A stretch of 64,000 nucleotides of DNA from the NCBI GenBank assembly GCA_029204045.2, contig CM055067.1, positions 31,074,838 through 31,138,837 on the forward strand. Direction: 5' to 3'. Under the pieces are notes generated by a model. The model made no database searches and had not been told where the DNA came from. It worked only from the letters and a program-made list of their open reading frames with translations. This DNA is from Tillandsia leiboldiana (Eukaryota > Streptophyta > Magnoliopsida > Poales > Bromeliaceae). Of this stretch, positions 45,530 to 55,439 are shown one piece after another (positions within the stretch are counted from its first letter, which is position 1; each line of letters opens with the position of its first letter). Position numbers and translations under genes: made by a program.

Positions 45530-48482
45530 TGTCACGCCCCGGGGGTACGAATCGCGCGGAAGAGGAGCCACCGATGCCCCTGAATCAGCCATATATTTTT
45601 TTGTAAAACATTACTCCCCGGCGCGTGCACAGACCCGCCGCATACACAAATTCGCTCTGCAAATGGGCAGAGGCCCCTTTGTATATGCACGGCGTCTCGG
45701 CTACAAAGTGTCTCACAAGGCGTAGTACATACAATCTCTAACCACATCAGTTGGGGTCTCGTACACATACAACCAAACAATTCACATGACATTCTAGCTT
45801 TCACTTAGAGTATAGAGGCCGGTGTTTTGAAAGGATAAATAATCACAAGGTTTTGAAAGCAGCATCCACACGATGCCCTCGTTTGTGAAAACAGTTCGCA
45901 AACACATAAATCCCACGAGGTTTATAAAGCTCGGTGCCCACACGACACCCACGTTTTAGAAATAGTTTTCGCAAACGGTTTTCTTTGTTTTTCATCGTTC
46001 AAAACGGCCAAGTAAGAGAGAACGTAGTATTCATTCAATTATTCAAAAAGGAAAGGAAAGGCAACATCCACTTAGACCCCACGGGGGTGTCGCAATCCAC
46101 AACTAGCTACCATGAATAATAAAAGAAAAGGGAAAGAAGAGTCACTGTATCTGAAGTCACCCAAAAATCAGATCAGCACCCTAACGTCCTCACCGGCGCC
46201 CTAGCACTCGCCCCTGGACGAACCTGTCACAGAGTGGGAAGTCAGTGACTAGAAATAGCATGATAAGCGTAGTAAACAAAGATAAGGCAAACCACAAACA
46301 CCGGAGCAACTATCCCTCCCATGCATCTTCCACCTTAACCACACCCTGTATCAATACGACATCGGGCACCTTCCCCGATGCCCACCGCCGAGCACCTGCC
46401 TCGCAAAGCAACATCGGGCACCTTCCCCGATGCCCACCGCCGAGCACCTGCCTCGGCCGCCGAGCACCTGCCTCGACGTCACCGCTCACACCCCCCACCC
46501 ATGGGGGCCCCCATTCCTAACGCCACCTCCGCGTGGGGTACACGGGTCAACGTACCACTTTTCCGGAAAAGCACACCCTTGCGATGGCCAAACCGCGGGT
46601 GTGCGTGTAGCAAATTTGAGCCTCAGATTGACATTGAGTATCATAACATAACATAACAGGGTTAGTGCATAAACAGAAGGAGACTGACAATTCCACCTTG
46701 CCCCAACATGCTATTTCTAACAGTTAAACCCCATTCCCGAAACCCCCGGGAACGTACCCACCTTGTGTGCGTCGTCATGCGTTCGTCCAGTCCGCGTCTG
46801 TGCTCCAGTCGCCAACAGCGTCCCGCACTCCTGAAGGAACATAGGCAAATCGAGACTTAGAAGTCCGAAGCTTACAACGACTCCCTACAGCGTGCGGCGG
46901 AGTTCTTCGCACGGCACCGGCCCGTGCGACGAACACTCTGCCAGGGCGCAGCCCCGCGCGGCACCAGCCCGCGCGGCCGCCCCTCCTGCGGGTGGCCCCG
47001 CGCGGCCGAGCGCCGCGCGGGCGCGCTGCCCGCGGTGCGGGCGACCCCGCGCGGCACCAGCCCGCGCGGGCGCCCCTCCTGCGGGCGGCCCCGCGCGGCC
47101 GAGCGCCGCGCGGGCGCGCTGCCCGCGGTGCGGGGGACCCCGCGCGGCACCAGCCCGCGCGGGCGCCCCTCCTGCGGGCGGCCCCGCGCGGCCGAGCGCC
47201 GCGCGGGCGCGCTGCCCGCGGTGCGGGGCGACCCCGCGCGGCACCAGCCCACGCGGCGCCCCTCCTGCGGGCGGCCCCGCGCGGCCGAGCGCCGCGCGGG
47301 CGCGCGGCCCGCGGTGCGGGGCGACCCCGCGCGGCACCAGCCCGCGCGGGCGCCCCTCCTGCGGGCGGCCCCGCGCGGCCGAGTGCCGCGCGGGCGCGCT
47401 GCCCGCGGTGCAGGGCGGCCCCGCGCGGCACCAGCCCGCGCGGGCGCCCCTCTGCGGGCGGCCCCGCGCGGCCGAGCGCCGCGCGGGCGCGCGGCCCGCG
47501 GTGCGGGGCGGCCCCGCGCGGCACCAGCCCGCGCGGGCGCCCCCCTCCTGCGGGCGGCCCCGCGCGGCCGAGCGCCGCGCGGGCGCGCGGCCCGCGGTGC
47601 GGGGCGGCCCCGCGCGGCACCAGCCCGCGCGGGCGCCCCCCTCCTGCGGGCGGCCCCGCGCGGCCGAGCGCCGCGCGGGCGCGCGGCCCGCGGTGCGGGG
47701 CGGCCCCGCGCGGCACCAGCCCGCGCGGGCGCCCCCTCCTGCGGGCGGCCCCGCGCGGCCGAGCGCCGCGCGGGCGCGCGGCCCGCGGTGCGGGGCGGCC
47801 CCGCGCGGCCGAGCGCCGCGCGGGCGCGCGGCCCGCGGTGCGGGGCGGCCCCGCGCGGCACCAGCCCGCGCGGGCGCCCCTCCTGCGGGCGGCCCCGCGC
47901 GGCCGAGCGCTGCGCGGGCGCGCGGCCCGCGGTGCGCGACGGCGCCGGGCCTCCTCCCTCCTCGTGACCAACAAAAGAAAGAAAGAGGGAGATTTCCCCC
48001 GAACGAAACGCGTCCGACTCACCTTGATGTGCGAAAGAGGAGGAAGAGAGGGATCGTCCGCTTGCCTCCACCGGTCCACCCTTGCGGTGTGCTTGGTTTC
48101 TCTTTGCCGGCGGCTACGAGGGAGGAAGAAAAAGAAAAGAGGTGGCCACCAAAAGAAAATAAGAGGAACCCTAATCCTCTTTCCCTCACGGCTACATATA
48201 TATACTAAAAGAATTAGGGTTTACCTTAAAAGGTGTGCGGCTGCCAACACGGATCCCGAGGCGTCTAAGGGGGACCCCAACTTCGAGAATTAATTCTGGT
48301 CAGACCGGGAGTCGAAAAAATAAACCGATCGCGCCCACGCGCTCCGTTCCGCGAGCTCTACCGCCTAAAATTATTTGCGGGCCCCGACGGTCTGTCCGGA
48401 AAAACACCAAAAAATGAGGCCCCCGGTCAGGCATTACAAGAAGAGGGTGACCAGAAGGGTTAAGGAAAAGCCGGGTCTTACA
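45530..48482 (-). mobile_element. Element E 5' LTR, 2,953 bp
   Basis: Same termini and layout as the 3' LTR but 120 bp shorter, mainly in the GC-rich array and by 2 bp in the TA run. Octamer AGGTGGGT (minus) at 46756-46763, ATTTGCAG (minus) at 45657-45664. I saw only a handful of substitutions outside the array (for example 46073 and 46004 regions). It drives the element E transcript on the minus strand. Confidence 0.9.
46952..47938 (-). repeat. GC-rich tandem array in element E 5' LTR, about 10-11 copies
   Basis: Same 92-bp unit as 38806-39907 with at least one unit fewer. The LTR pair was identical at insertion, so the copy-number change happened afterwards, or is an assembly effect in repetitive GC-rich DNA. 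Frames here have no coding meaning. Confidence 0.8.
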
Positions 48483-48825
48483 CAATCCCATGGACCGGCA
48501 GCCTGAAATAGATCCATTAAGCTCCAAAAATGCCACTTTTGTTGTTTTCGCGCATTGAGTCCAATTCCGAAGTCCAAAATTCCAAATAATGCAACCAAAT
48601 AGCCATTTCACTCGTTTTTCTGCGCTGAATCCAAATACGATATCCGTTTTGCAAGAATCCACTTCTATTTTCCGACGAAACTCCCAATTAAGCAATCTTG
48701 ATCTATTTCTCGCACTAAGTCCGTTTCTTGGGTCCGATTTGTGCGCAACCAACACTATCCACAGAAATAGGCCTCCACAAGCTGTCGATCACACTGTAAT
48801 GACCACGAAGATCCGGGTCTTCACA

Positions 48826-49078
48826 ACCTCACATGTGCTTTTCAGTGACTTCCTCTGGTTCATTATCCAACTCCTCCTTAAATAAAAATAATGCAATGGA
48901 TGATGAACCGAGCGATTCTGAAGGTGAAGACTTTGCTTTTGCCTACCATAAATTATTCAAGGATTCAAAGAAATTGGCAAAGCAAAACAAAAGTTTGAGA
49001 AGAAGATTGCGGGATCTTGAAGAATAATCCAATGAGGCAACTTCTCTCTCAAATGCTCTTGACGAGGAAAAGGGTAAC
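48826..49078 (+). pseudogene. gag: Copia gag, part 2 (coiled-coil region)
   Basis: It resumes the copia frame after element A. The visible part has an acidic stretch (DDEPSDSEGEDFAFAY) and a lysine/leucine-rich, coiled-coil-like helix (KKLAKQNKSLRRRLRDLEE), the region that follows the zinc knuckle in Sirevirus gag. A nonsense TAA at 49025-49027 breaks it; the same frame continues into 49079-50824. Confidence 0.8.
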
Positions 49079-50824
49079 TTGGTCAAAATAAATGTTTTCC
49101 TTCGAGAGAAGAACGAGCATTTCGAGAAGGAGCACATCAAACTGGTGGATAAAGCTAATTACTTCTTGAAGCTCTACTCCGAGGCTCAACAAGGAAAATT
49201 GGAGATGACGAAGACCATACTCCAACTTAAGGAAGATTTGAAGCGATTTTCTTCTGGAAGGAGCAAGTTGGATAAGTTGCTTGGTCTCGGTCAAACGAAT
49301 CGGTTGGGTCTTGGATACACTCGAACCAGCAAGGATCCAAGTTCGAGTGGAACGGTCTTTGTGCCCCAGTCGGTTTCTCCTCCTCAGATGAAAATCACTG
49401 CATCCAACGTGAACAAGCCTACCTCATCTACTTCGGGTTCAACATGCACAAAGGTATGTTTTCGTTATGGTTTTCCAGAGCATATTAGACGAAATTGCAA
49501 GAATGGAACGAAGCGATCAAATCAAGCGCCTCTTACAACAACTACCATCAAGAACAAAGATCAGAATTCAAGAAGAAATCAACCAAAGGTCAAGAACAAT
49601 GGTAGTACACCCCACAAGACGACGTCATCATGGATTCCAAAGAAAAGTGATCAACCGAACAAGATGCGTTCACCAATGAAATCAATGTCACGACCATTGC
49701 CGACGTACTCCAAAACTCGTAAGGTTTGGGTGCGCAAAGCTGAATTCTTCCCTTGTTTTGTCATTCACACATCACTATATGCGTATGACAATTCGTCTTG
49801 GTATTTGGATAGTGGTTGCTCACGCCACATGACCGGAGATAAAAACGTTTTTCAAACCCTTGAGAAAATCTCCGGAGGACATATAGTTTTTGGAGATGGA
49901 CGATCTTCAAAAATAGTTGGCAAAGGAACAATTGCTATTCCAGATGGCACGGCTTTGAACAATGTTTTGTTTGTTGAAGGCCTTAAGACTAACCTCATAA
50001 GCATTAGCCAACTTTGTGATGATGGTTTTTCAGTTAATTTTTCTTCTGTAGAATGTCTTGTAACTGATGTAAATCATTCATTCATTTTGAAAGGGGTTGG
50101 GTCACAGAACAATTGCTATGTAGTTCTTGGTAAAACAGGTCAAAATTGTAACCTAGTGTCACTTGATAATGAGACTCTTTGGCATGAAAGACTAGGTCAC
50201 ATAAACTTTAAGGAATTATCTAGAATATCTAACAAAGATATAGATAGAGGTGTTCCTAAATTGAACTTCAAAGAAAATCTTGTGTGTGGTGGTTGCCAAA
50301 AGGGAAAACAAACGAGATCCACTCACAAGAATTTGAACCATGTAGGAACAAAACGCCCATTAGAATTATTGCATATGGATTTAATGGGGCCAACTCGTCA
50401 ACCTAGTTTGGGTGGAAAATGGTATATTTTTCTTATGGTTGATGATTTCTCTAGATATTCTTGGGTAAAATTTTTAAAAGAGAAAGCGGATACTTTTGAC
50501 TCTTTTCATGATATTTGTCATCGTATTATGATTGAGAAAAATGAAAAGATTGTCCGTGTTCGCAGTGATAGAGGTAGAGAATTCATTAATTCAAAATTCA
50601 TTGATTTTTGCTCTTCAAATGGCATAAAACATGAATTCTCTGCACCTTATACACCGCAGCAAAACGGTGTAGTTGAGCGCAAAAATAGAGTTGTTCAAGA
50701 GATGGCGCGTGTTATGCTTTATAGCCGGAAACTCCCTTTATATTTTTGGGCAGAAGCAATTAACACCGCGGTCTATGTGATCAATCGCATCTATTTGCGC
50801 CCGGGTACTTTGAATACACCATGA
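49079..50824 (+). pseudogene. pol: Copia pol, part 1: second knuckle, protease and integrase
   Basis: A 581-codon open stretch. In order: coiled coil, a second zinc-knuckle position damaged from CxxC to CxxY (CFRYGFPEHIRRNC, near 49457), aspartic protease (WYLDSGCSRHMTG, near 49798), GAG pre-integrase zinc domain (LWHERLGH .. CGGCQKGKQT, near 50178-50302), and integrase core with HMDLMG, VRSDRGREF and PYTPQQNGVVERKN supplying the D, D and E residues. The frame ends at 50822-50824 because two bases are missing compared with the expected reading after LNTP; the continuing sense is in the frame starting at 50823. Typical Sirevirus order. Confidence 0.92.
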
Positions 50825-51371
50825 GCTATGGTTTAGTAGAAAACCAAATATTAAGTATTTTCGTATCTTCGGGAGTCGCTGTTACATTCTACGCGATCGA
50901 GAAAATCTTGGAAAATTCGATTCTCGAAGTGATGACGAAATTTTTATGGGTTATTCTACAAACAGTAGAGCATATCGAGTATACAATCTTGAATCGAAGA
51001 CGATGATAGAATCAATTAATGTTAAAGTAGATGAAGCTTCTCATTTGTCTTCTGATAAATCTACTCTTGATATGTCTCTTGATGATGAATCTCCTGCTAA
51101 TGATTTTGCATCTTCGCATAATGGTTCTTCTGAAAATTTTGATGCATCTCATGGTTCTTCTAGTTTATCCAATGTGCAGGAATCATCGCAATTACCCCCG
51201 AGTACTCCGTTACCTCAAACGCTTCGAATCTCCAAGGACCATCCGTAATCAAACATCATTGGAGATCATCAAGAAGGAGTCAAAACTCGGAGACAATTGG
51301 AATGTGGAGTCGCATGCTACATCTCCATGGTAGAACCAAGGAATATTGATGAAGCTCTTCAAGACGACTAG
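50823..51371 (+). pseudogene. pol: Copia pol, part 2: integrase C-terminus and linker to RT (broken)
   Basis: After the frameshift the integrase C-terminal region continues, including the conserved FMGYSTNSRAYRVYN segment (near 50946), then a serine/aspartate-rich linker. Stops TAA (51246-51248) and TAG (51369-51371) interrupt the frame before RT. Together with earlier stops this shows the element is long dead. Confidence 0.85.
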
Positions 51372-51855
51372 TGGATTGAAGCAATGCAAGAAGAGCTTAA
51401 TCAATTTGAAAGGAACAAAGTCTGGGAACTAACAAAGCCCCCGAAGCAACAAAACATCATCGGTACAAAATGGATTTTCAAGAACAAGAAAAATGAAGAA
51501 GGTACCGTTATTCGGAACAAAGCACGGTTAATTCCTCAGGGCTATTCACAAGTTGAAGGTATAGACTTTGATGAAACTTTCGCCCCGGTAGCCCGTCTCG
51601 AGTCAATTCGTATCTTATTTGCTATCGCTTGTCATTTTAAAATAAAACTTTTTCAAATGGACGTTAAGAGCGCGTTTTTAAATGATTTTCTAAATGAAAG
51701 AGTTTATGTTGCTCAACCGAAAGGTTTCATTGATCATAAACTTCCAAACCATGTTTTTCAATTAAAGAATGCTTTTTACGGTCTAAAACAAGCACCGCGA
51801 GCATGGTACGAAAGATTGACAAAGCACCTTTTGGAAAATCATAAATCAACAGAGG
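51372..51855 (+). pseudogene. pol: Copia pol, part 3: N-terminal RT (truncated)
   Basis: The frame has the copia RT start (MQEELNQFERNKVWEL), GTKWIFKNKK, KARLIPQGYSQVEGIDF, PVARLESIR, the first catalytic aspartate in QMDVKSAFLN and GLKQAPRAWYERL. It stops at about 51855, where unrelated LTR sequence begins. The segment with the YVDD box is absent here and does not reappear at 58486, so part of the gene (I estimate about 80 codons) was deleted, not just displaced. Confidence 0.9.
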
Positions 51856-54800
51856 TATTTTTTTTAAAACGGTGCCCACACGACACCCAGACTTTTAAAT
51901 CCATTTTCGAAATCCATAAATCCACAAGGTTTTGAAAACGGTGCCCACACGACACCCAGATTTTTAAAACAGTTTTCGCAATGCCTTTTTCTTTTCTTTT
52001 GTGGTTTGAAAACGGCCAAACAGAAGAAGGAAAGGGAAAGGATCAATCATCCACATAACTAAGAGAATAATCTGTCGACATCCACGCCGACCCCATGAGG
52101 GTATCAAGAACCACACAGTAGACTACTAATAGGAAATGAAATGCGTAAAAGGAGTAAATACAGTATAGGGCCTCGAAGGACCCGAAAGCTCCTGCCACGG
52201 CCTCACCGTCGCCCTAGCTCTCACCCCTGAAGGAACCTGTCAAGGAGTGGGAAGTCAGCGACACTAGATATAAAAGGGAATGCAGAGAAAAGCAAATAAA
52301 ACAGACCGTAAGAACTATCCGGAGCAACCGCCCTCCCAAAAGGGCAAACCACGACCCCCTGCATAACCTAATTCGGGCACCTGCCCCGGCAACCCAACCG
52401 AGCACCTACCTCGGTAAACCACGCCGAGCACCTACCTCGACGGGTCACACCGCTCACACCTTGGCGCCTCAAAACCCCCCACCTACGGGGGCCCCACTAC
52501 GTCACCTCGTGGGTTCACACGGGTCATAGACCACTTTTCCGGAAAAGCGCACCCTTTGCGGTGGCCAAACCGCGGGTGCGCGTGCTGCAGCCTCGAGCAT
52601 AGTAACCAAGTACACAAGATAAAACCCGATAGTAACAACGATAGAGATTACCAGATATTTGCACAGTTAGACGAGTAATTAAAAATGTTCACAGTTTTCG
52701 AAAAGCCCCACACTAAGCCTCAGAACGAAAACCCACCTTGAAGTCAGTCGAACGAACCACCCGAATGTAGGCCGATCCCGAGCTCTCGCTAGACTACTGG
52801 GAGGCTGGGGCTGAACAGCTGGGCCCTGAATAGAAACTGTAGTCATTAATAGACTCACACATACCCATCCCGGCAACACTATAGCAATACAATGCTAACA
52901 CGGGATAACTTAGCCGATTTACGGAACAAGATCCAATTCCCACTCAACGAGAGCCCACGGAACTCTAGCAAAATGCCCAGTAGGTGTGAAAATACTGTCT
53001 AAAGATAGCCACCGTGTCCCAACTGTATCTAGGTCCTTAATACATTTTAAAATTCCATAAAAACACTAGTTCGAATAATTGTTTCGATCCATTCTCGAAA
53101 TCCGGGAAACCAAAGACAACGTTGTAAGTTTCAGCGCGTCCGTTTCGACGAGATGAAGCTCGTGCTCACAGGCTTGGGCCAGCACAAAGCCCATTTACAT
53201 AGTTTGCCCATAACCTCTTAGGGCTCAAAATACAACTACGCTACTTGATGCCATACACTTGATAAAACTGAGATTAAACGTGAGCATGGTGTACACTGAA
53301 GTTAGAGAAGTGAAATGCTCACCTGAAGCCTGCCGGGGACTGGCCGGAGAGGTCGCCGGAGCAACACCACAAAAACTCGAAACTCGGTTTGGCCAAGTCC
53401 AGCACAACACCTGCTCAAACTCCAAACACGAGTGAGCATCAGTTAGGTATAGGTCTCAGAAGTAGATTGGTCCCTGCTGAGCCCGGCGCCGGCGGCCGGA
53501 GGCGACGGCGGCCGGAAAAACCCAAGTTTGGACACTTTGGGTGCAAGATTAGTGAGCTCGGTTACAGGGACACTTCGGCTCAAAACAACTTGATGGAAAT
53601 AGTCTAGGAGGTGTTTAGGACTGACCTAGGTGGTGAGCCGGCGACCAGAGGCGACGGCGGCGGCCAGAGCTCACCCTCGGATTGCTCCAATGGTGCAACT
53701 ACAGCAGAGAGAAATCACACGTTAGGAGCTCCATGCAACGGTTTGGGAAGCTTTATAGGATTAAAACGAGCACAACCGGTCAACTTACCGGCGGTAGAAA
53801 CGCTAGCGGCGCGCGGCGGCGGAGCTCGGCCAAAACTCGGCCTCTAATGGCGGATTTCGGTCGGCAGCTCCTGGACCGGCGCAACTTGGACCAAAAGCCT
53901 CCCCTTGGCCCTACAAAGCTTGCTGAGGTGGTGGCCGGCGACGGGGGCGAGCGGCGGCGCCGGGCGGCGAAGCTCGGCCAACGGGAAGAAAAACCCGATT
54001 CTAGGGCTTTCCCGTGCGGCGCAGATCTTCAACCGATGGCGACCAAACTTGATAGGCTCCTTGCAGTCACCGAGAGGATGAGATCCAACGGTTCTGATCT
54101 CGAGTTCAACGGCCGGATGAAGACGGCGCCCAAGATCGGCCAAAAACGATAATTCCGGCGACAGGAAGCTCCCGCCGGTGACAGTAAGCTCCCGCCGGCG
54201 ATAGGGACGACGGCGACCACCCCGAACTTCACCGAAAAGGTCCATGCAACGTCAGGAACATGATGAATACACCCATGAACCCATTAAAATTTAAAGTTCC
54301 CATAAACTCACCTCGCCGGAAAATAAAGGAGGAAGAGAAGCCTCCCGCGGCGGCGCACGGCGGAGCTAGGCGTCGGGTTCACCTCGGCTCGACGTCAACC
54401 TCGCAGAGGCACTCCCAGATGATGCTTGGTACCACCCAAAGCCTCTGGAAGCAAATCCCTCACCTTCCCAACCGAGGTGTAGGAGAATTCTTGGCTCTCC
54501 TTCCTCTCCGGCAACGAGACGGCGGCGGCCGGTGCGCTACTTCCGTGGAGTGCGGCAGAGGGAGAGGAGAACATTAGAAGCTGGCGGCTGGGGCTGAGGC
54601 TACGGGGTTTGGGTTTAAGAGAACCCTAACCCAAATGCATTTAAATAATGCATGCAACTAAATGCATTTTCACCCCTCTTCTCTTGCTATTTTGAGCCCA
54701 GTCCCTCACAGCAATTAAATTTCACACTCGGGTCCTTCCCCAAAGAGCAGCACGCAAAACGGAGCATAGAATATAGGGGTTACTGTGTAAAATGCCGCAT

Positions 54801-55439
54801 TTTTCACCGTATTTCGCGCTTTTCGAGGCATTCTTGTCGTCAAATCAAAAAATGGACTTCGCCACGACGTCCGGCTCGACGAAACCTATCAGGTAGCGAT
54901 TTTTGTTTTTCGACGAAATGCCCGGATAAATTCTCGGTCCATAAATACTGTAGTTTATACAGTTTGGCATGCTTTACGATGCTTTAGGTTCGTTATACGC
55001 AATTTTCGTCGGCGCCACTGCGCTCAGAACGATGAAGCGGTTAAAATTGACTACCTGGACCAATATGTTCAGAGTCCAGACAATGGATTAGTCAATGTTG
55101 GCCGGCGAGAGAATTAAATGAGGGGCTACTATTCATTGGTACAATTCACTTAAGTCGCGGGTCCCACCCGTAACTTCGCTGATTTTTGGACAATCCGACC
55201 GTCGGATCGAAAAACTATTTATACCATTTTTACTCGATTCAACGAGACGGTCGCACCGGAGACCTCAGATTTCCGAGATCAAACTCGGATCGGAGAGGCG
55301 GACTTTATGCTTTGGGGACCGTGCCATTTGCACACCGGTACACAGACCACTAAGGTTAGCCTTTGTTTCCTCGCACACATTCACACTGGAAAATTCACTT
55401 TTTACAAACTCAAATTCTCGAGTATTACAGAACTACTAT
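51856..55439 (-). mobile_element. LTR fragment E2, minus strand, truncated at its left end
   Basis: The LTR is related to that of element E: repeats of GGTGCCCACACGACACCCAG, then CCCCTGAAGGAACCTGTCA, then the octamer AGGTGGGT (minus, 52731-52738). It ends TATTACA at 55439. The first 300 bp or so of the usual left end are missing. It carries a TATA-like TATTTAAAT (minus) near 54640 and moderately GC-rich leader sequence with no real coding frame. It sits inside LTR A2. Confidence 0.7.

Larger units (their letters stand above)
37383..48482 (-). mobile_element. Element E: nearly complete Tekay/Del-type gypsy chromovirus
   Basis: An 11.1-kb element: 5' LTR 45530-48482, primer site 45511-45521, gag 44266-45286, pol 40492 to about 44265, inverted repeat and polypurine region 40456-40491, and 3' LTR 37383-40455. 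Its CAATC duplications are perfect and its LTRs differ by few substitutions outside a tandem array, so it is recent. It is the only element here with an open RT-RNase H-integrase frame. It inserted into the U3 part of the element A 5' LTR. Confidence 0.93.
12920..48825 (-). mobile_element. Element A: non-autonomous gypsy-type LTR element with nested insertions
   Basis: The element spans 35.9 kb, of which B and E account for most. Without them it is about 9.7 kb: 3' LTR 12920-15471, interior 15472-16325 plus 31450-33359, and 5' LTR 33360-37382 plus 48488-48825. Orientation follows from the polypurine tract next to the left LTR and the initiator-Met primer site next to the right LTR. The interior of about 2.8 kb holds only relics of gag and pol, with no RT, RNase H or integrase, so it fits the LARD class of large non-autonomous derivatives. 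It is bounded by ACCTC duplications. Confidence 0.88.
33360..48825 (-). mobile_element. Element A 5' LTR, split by element E
   Basis: Parts 33360-37382 and 48488-48825 make one LTR of about 4.36 kb. Termini are TGTCACGCCCCGGGGTCG and GGGTCTTCACA on the + strand. It keeps the 1.8-kb region (about 34190-35995) absent from the 3' LTR, with the octamer AGGTGGGT (minus) at 35752-35759. TTTTGCAG (minus) is at 33447-33454. An inverted repeat CACTGTGC/GCACAGTG lies at 37082-37100. No coding; frames at 36743-37658 come from the GC-rich U3 and a GAA repeat (37033-37062). Confidence 0.85.

Noticed and set aside
53389..54577. Plus-strand frames around 53400-54577, possible host gene fragment
   Set aside because: They lie in the GC-rich leader of LTR E2, are broken into short pieces, and match no domain I know. 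Capture of a host fragment cannot be excluded but is not supported.
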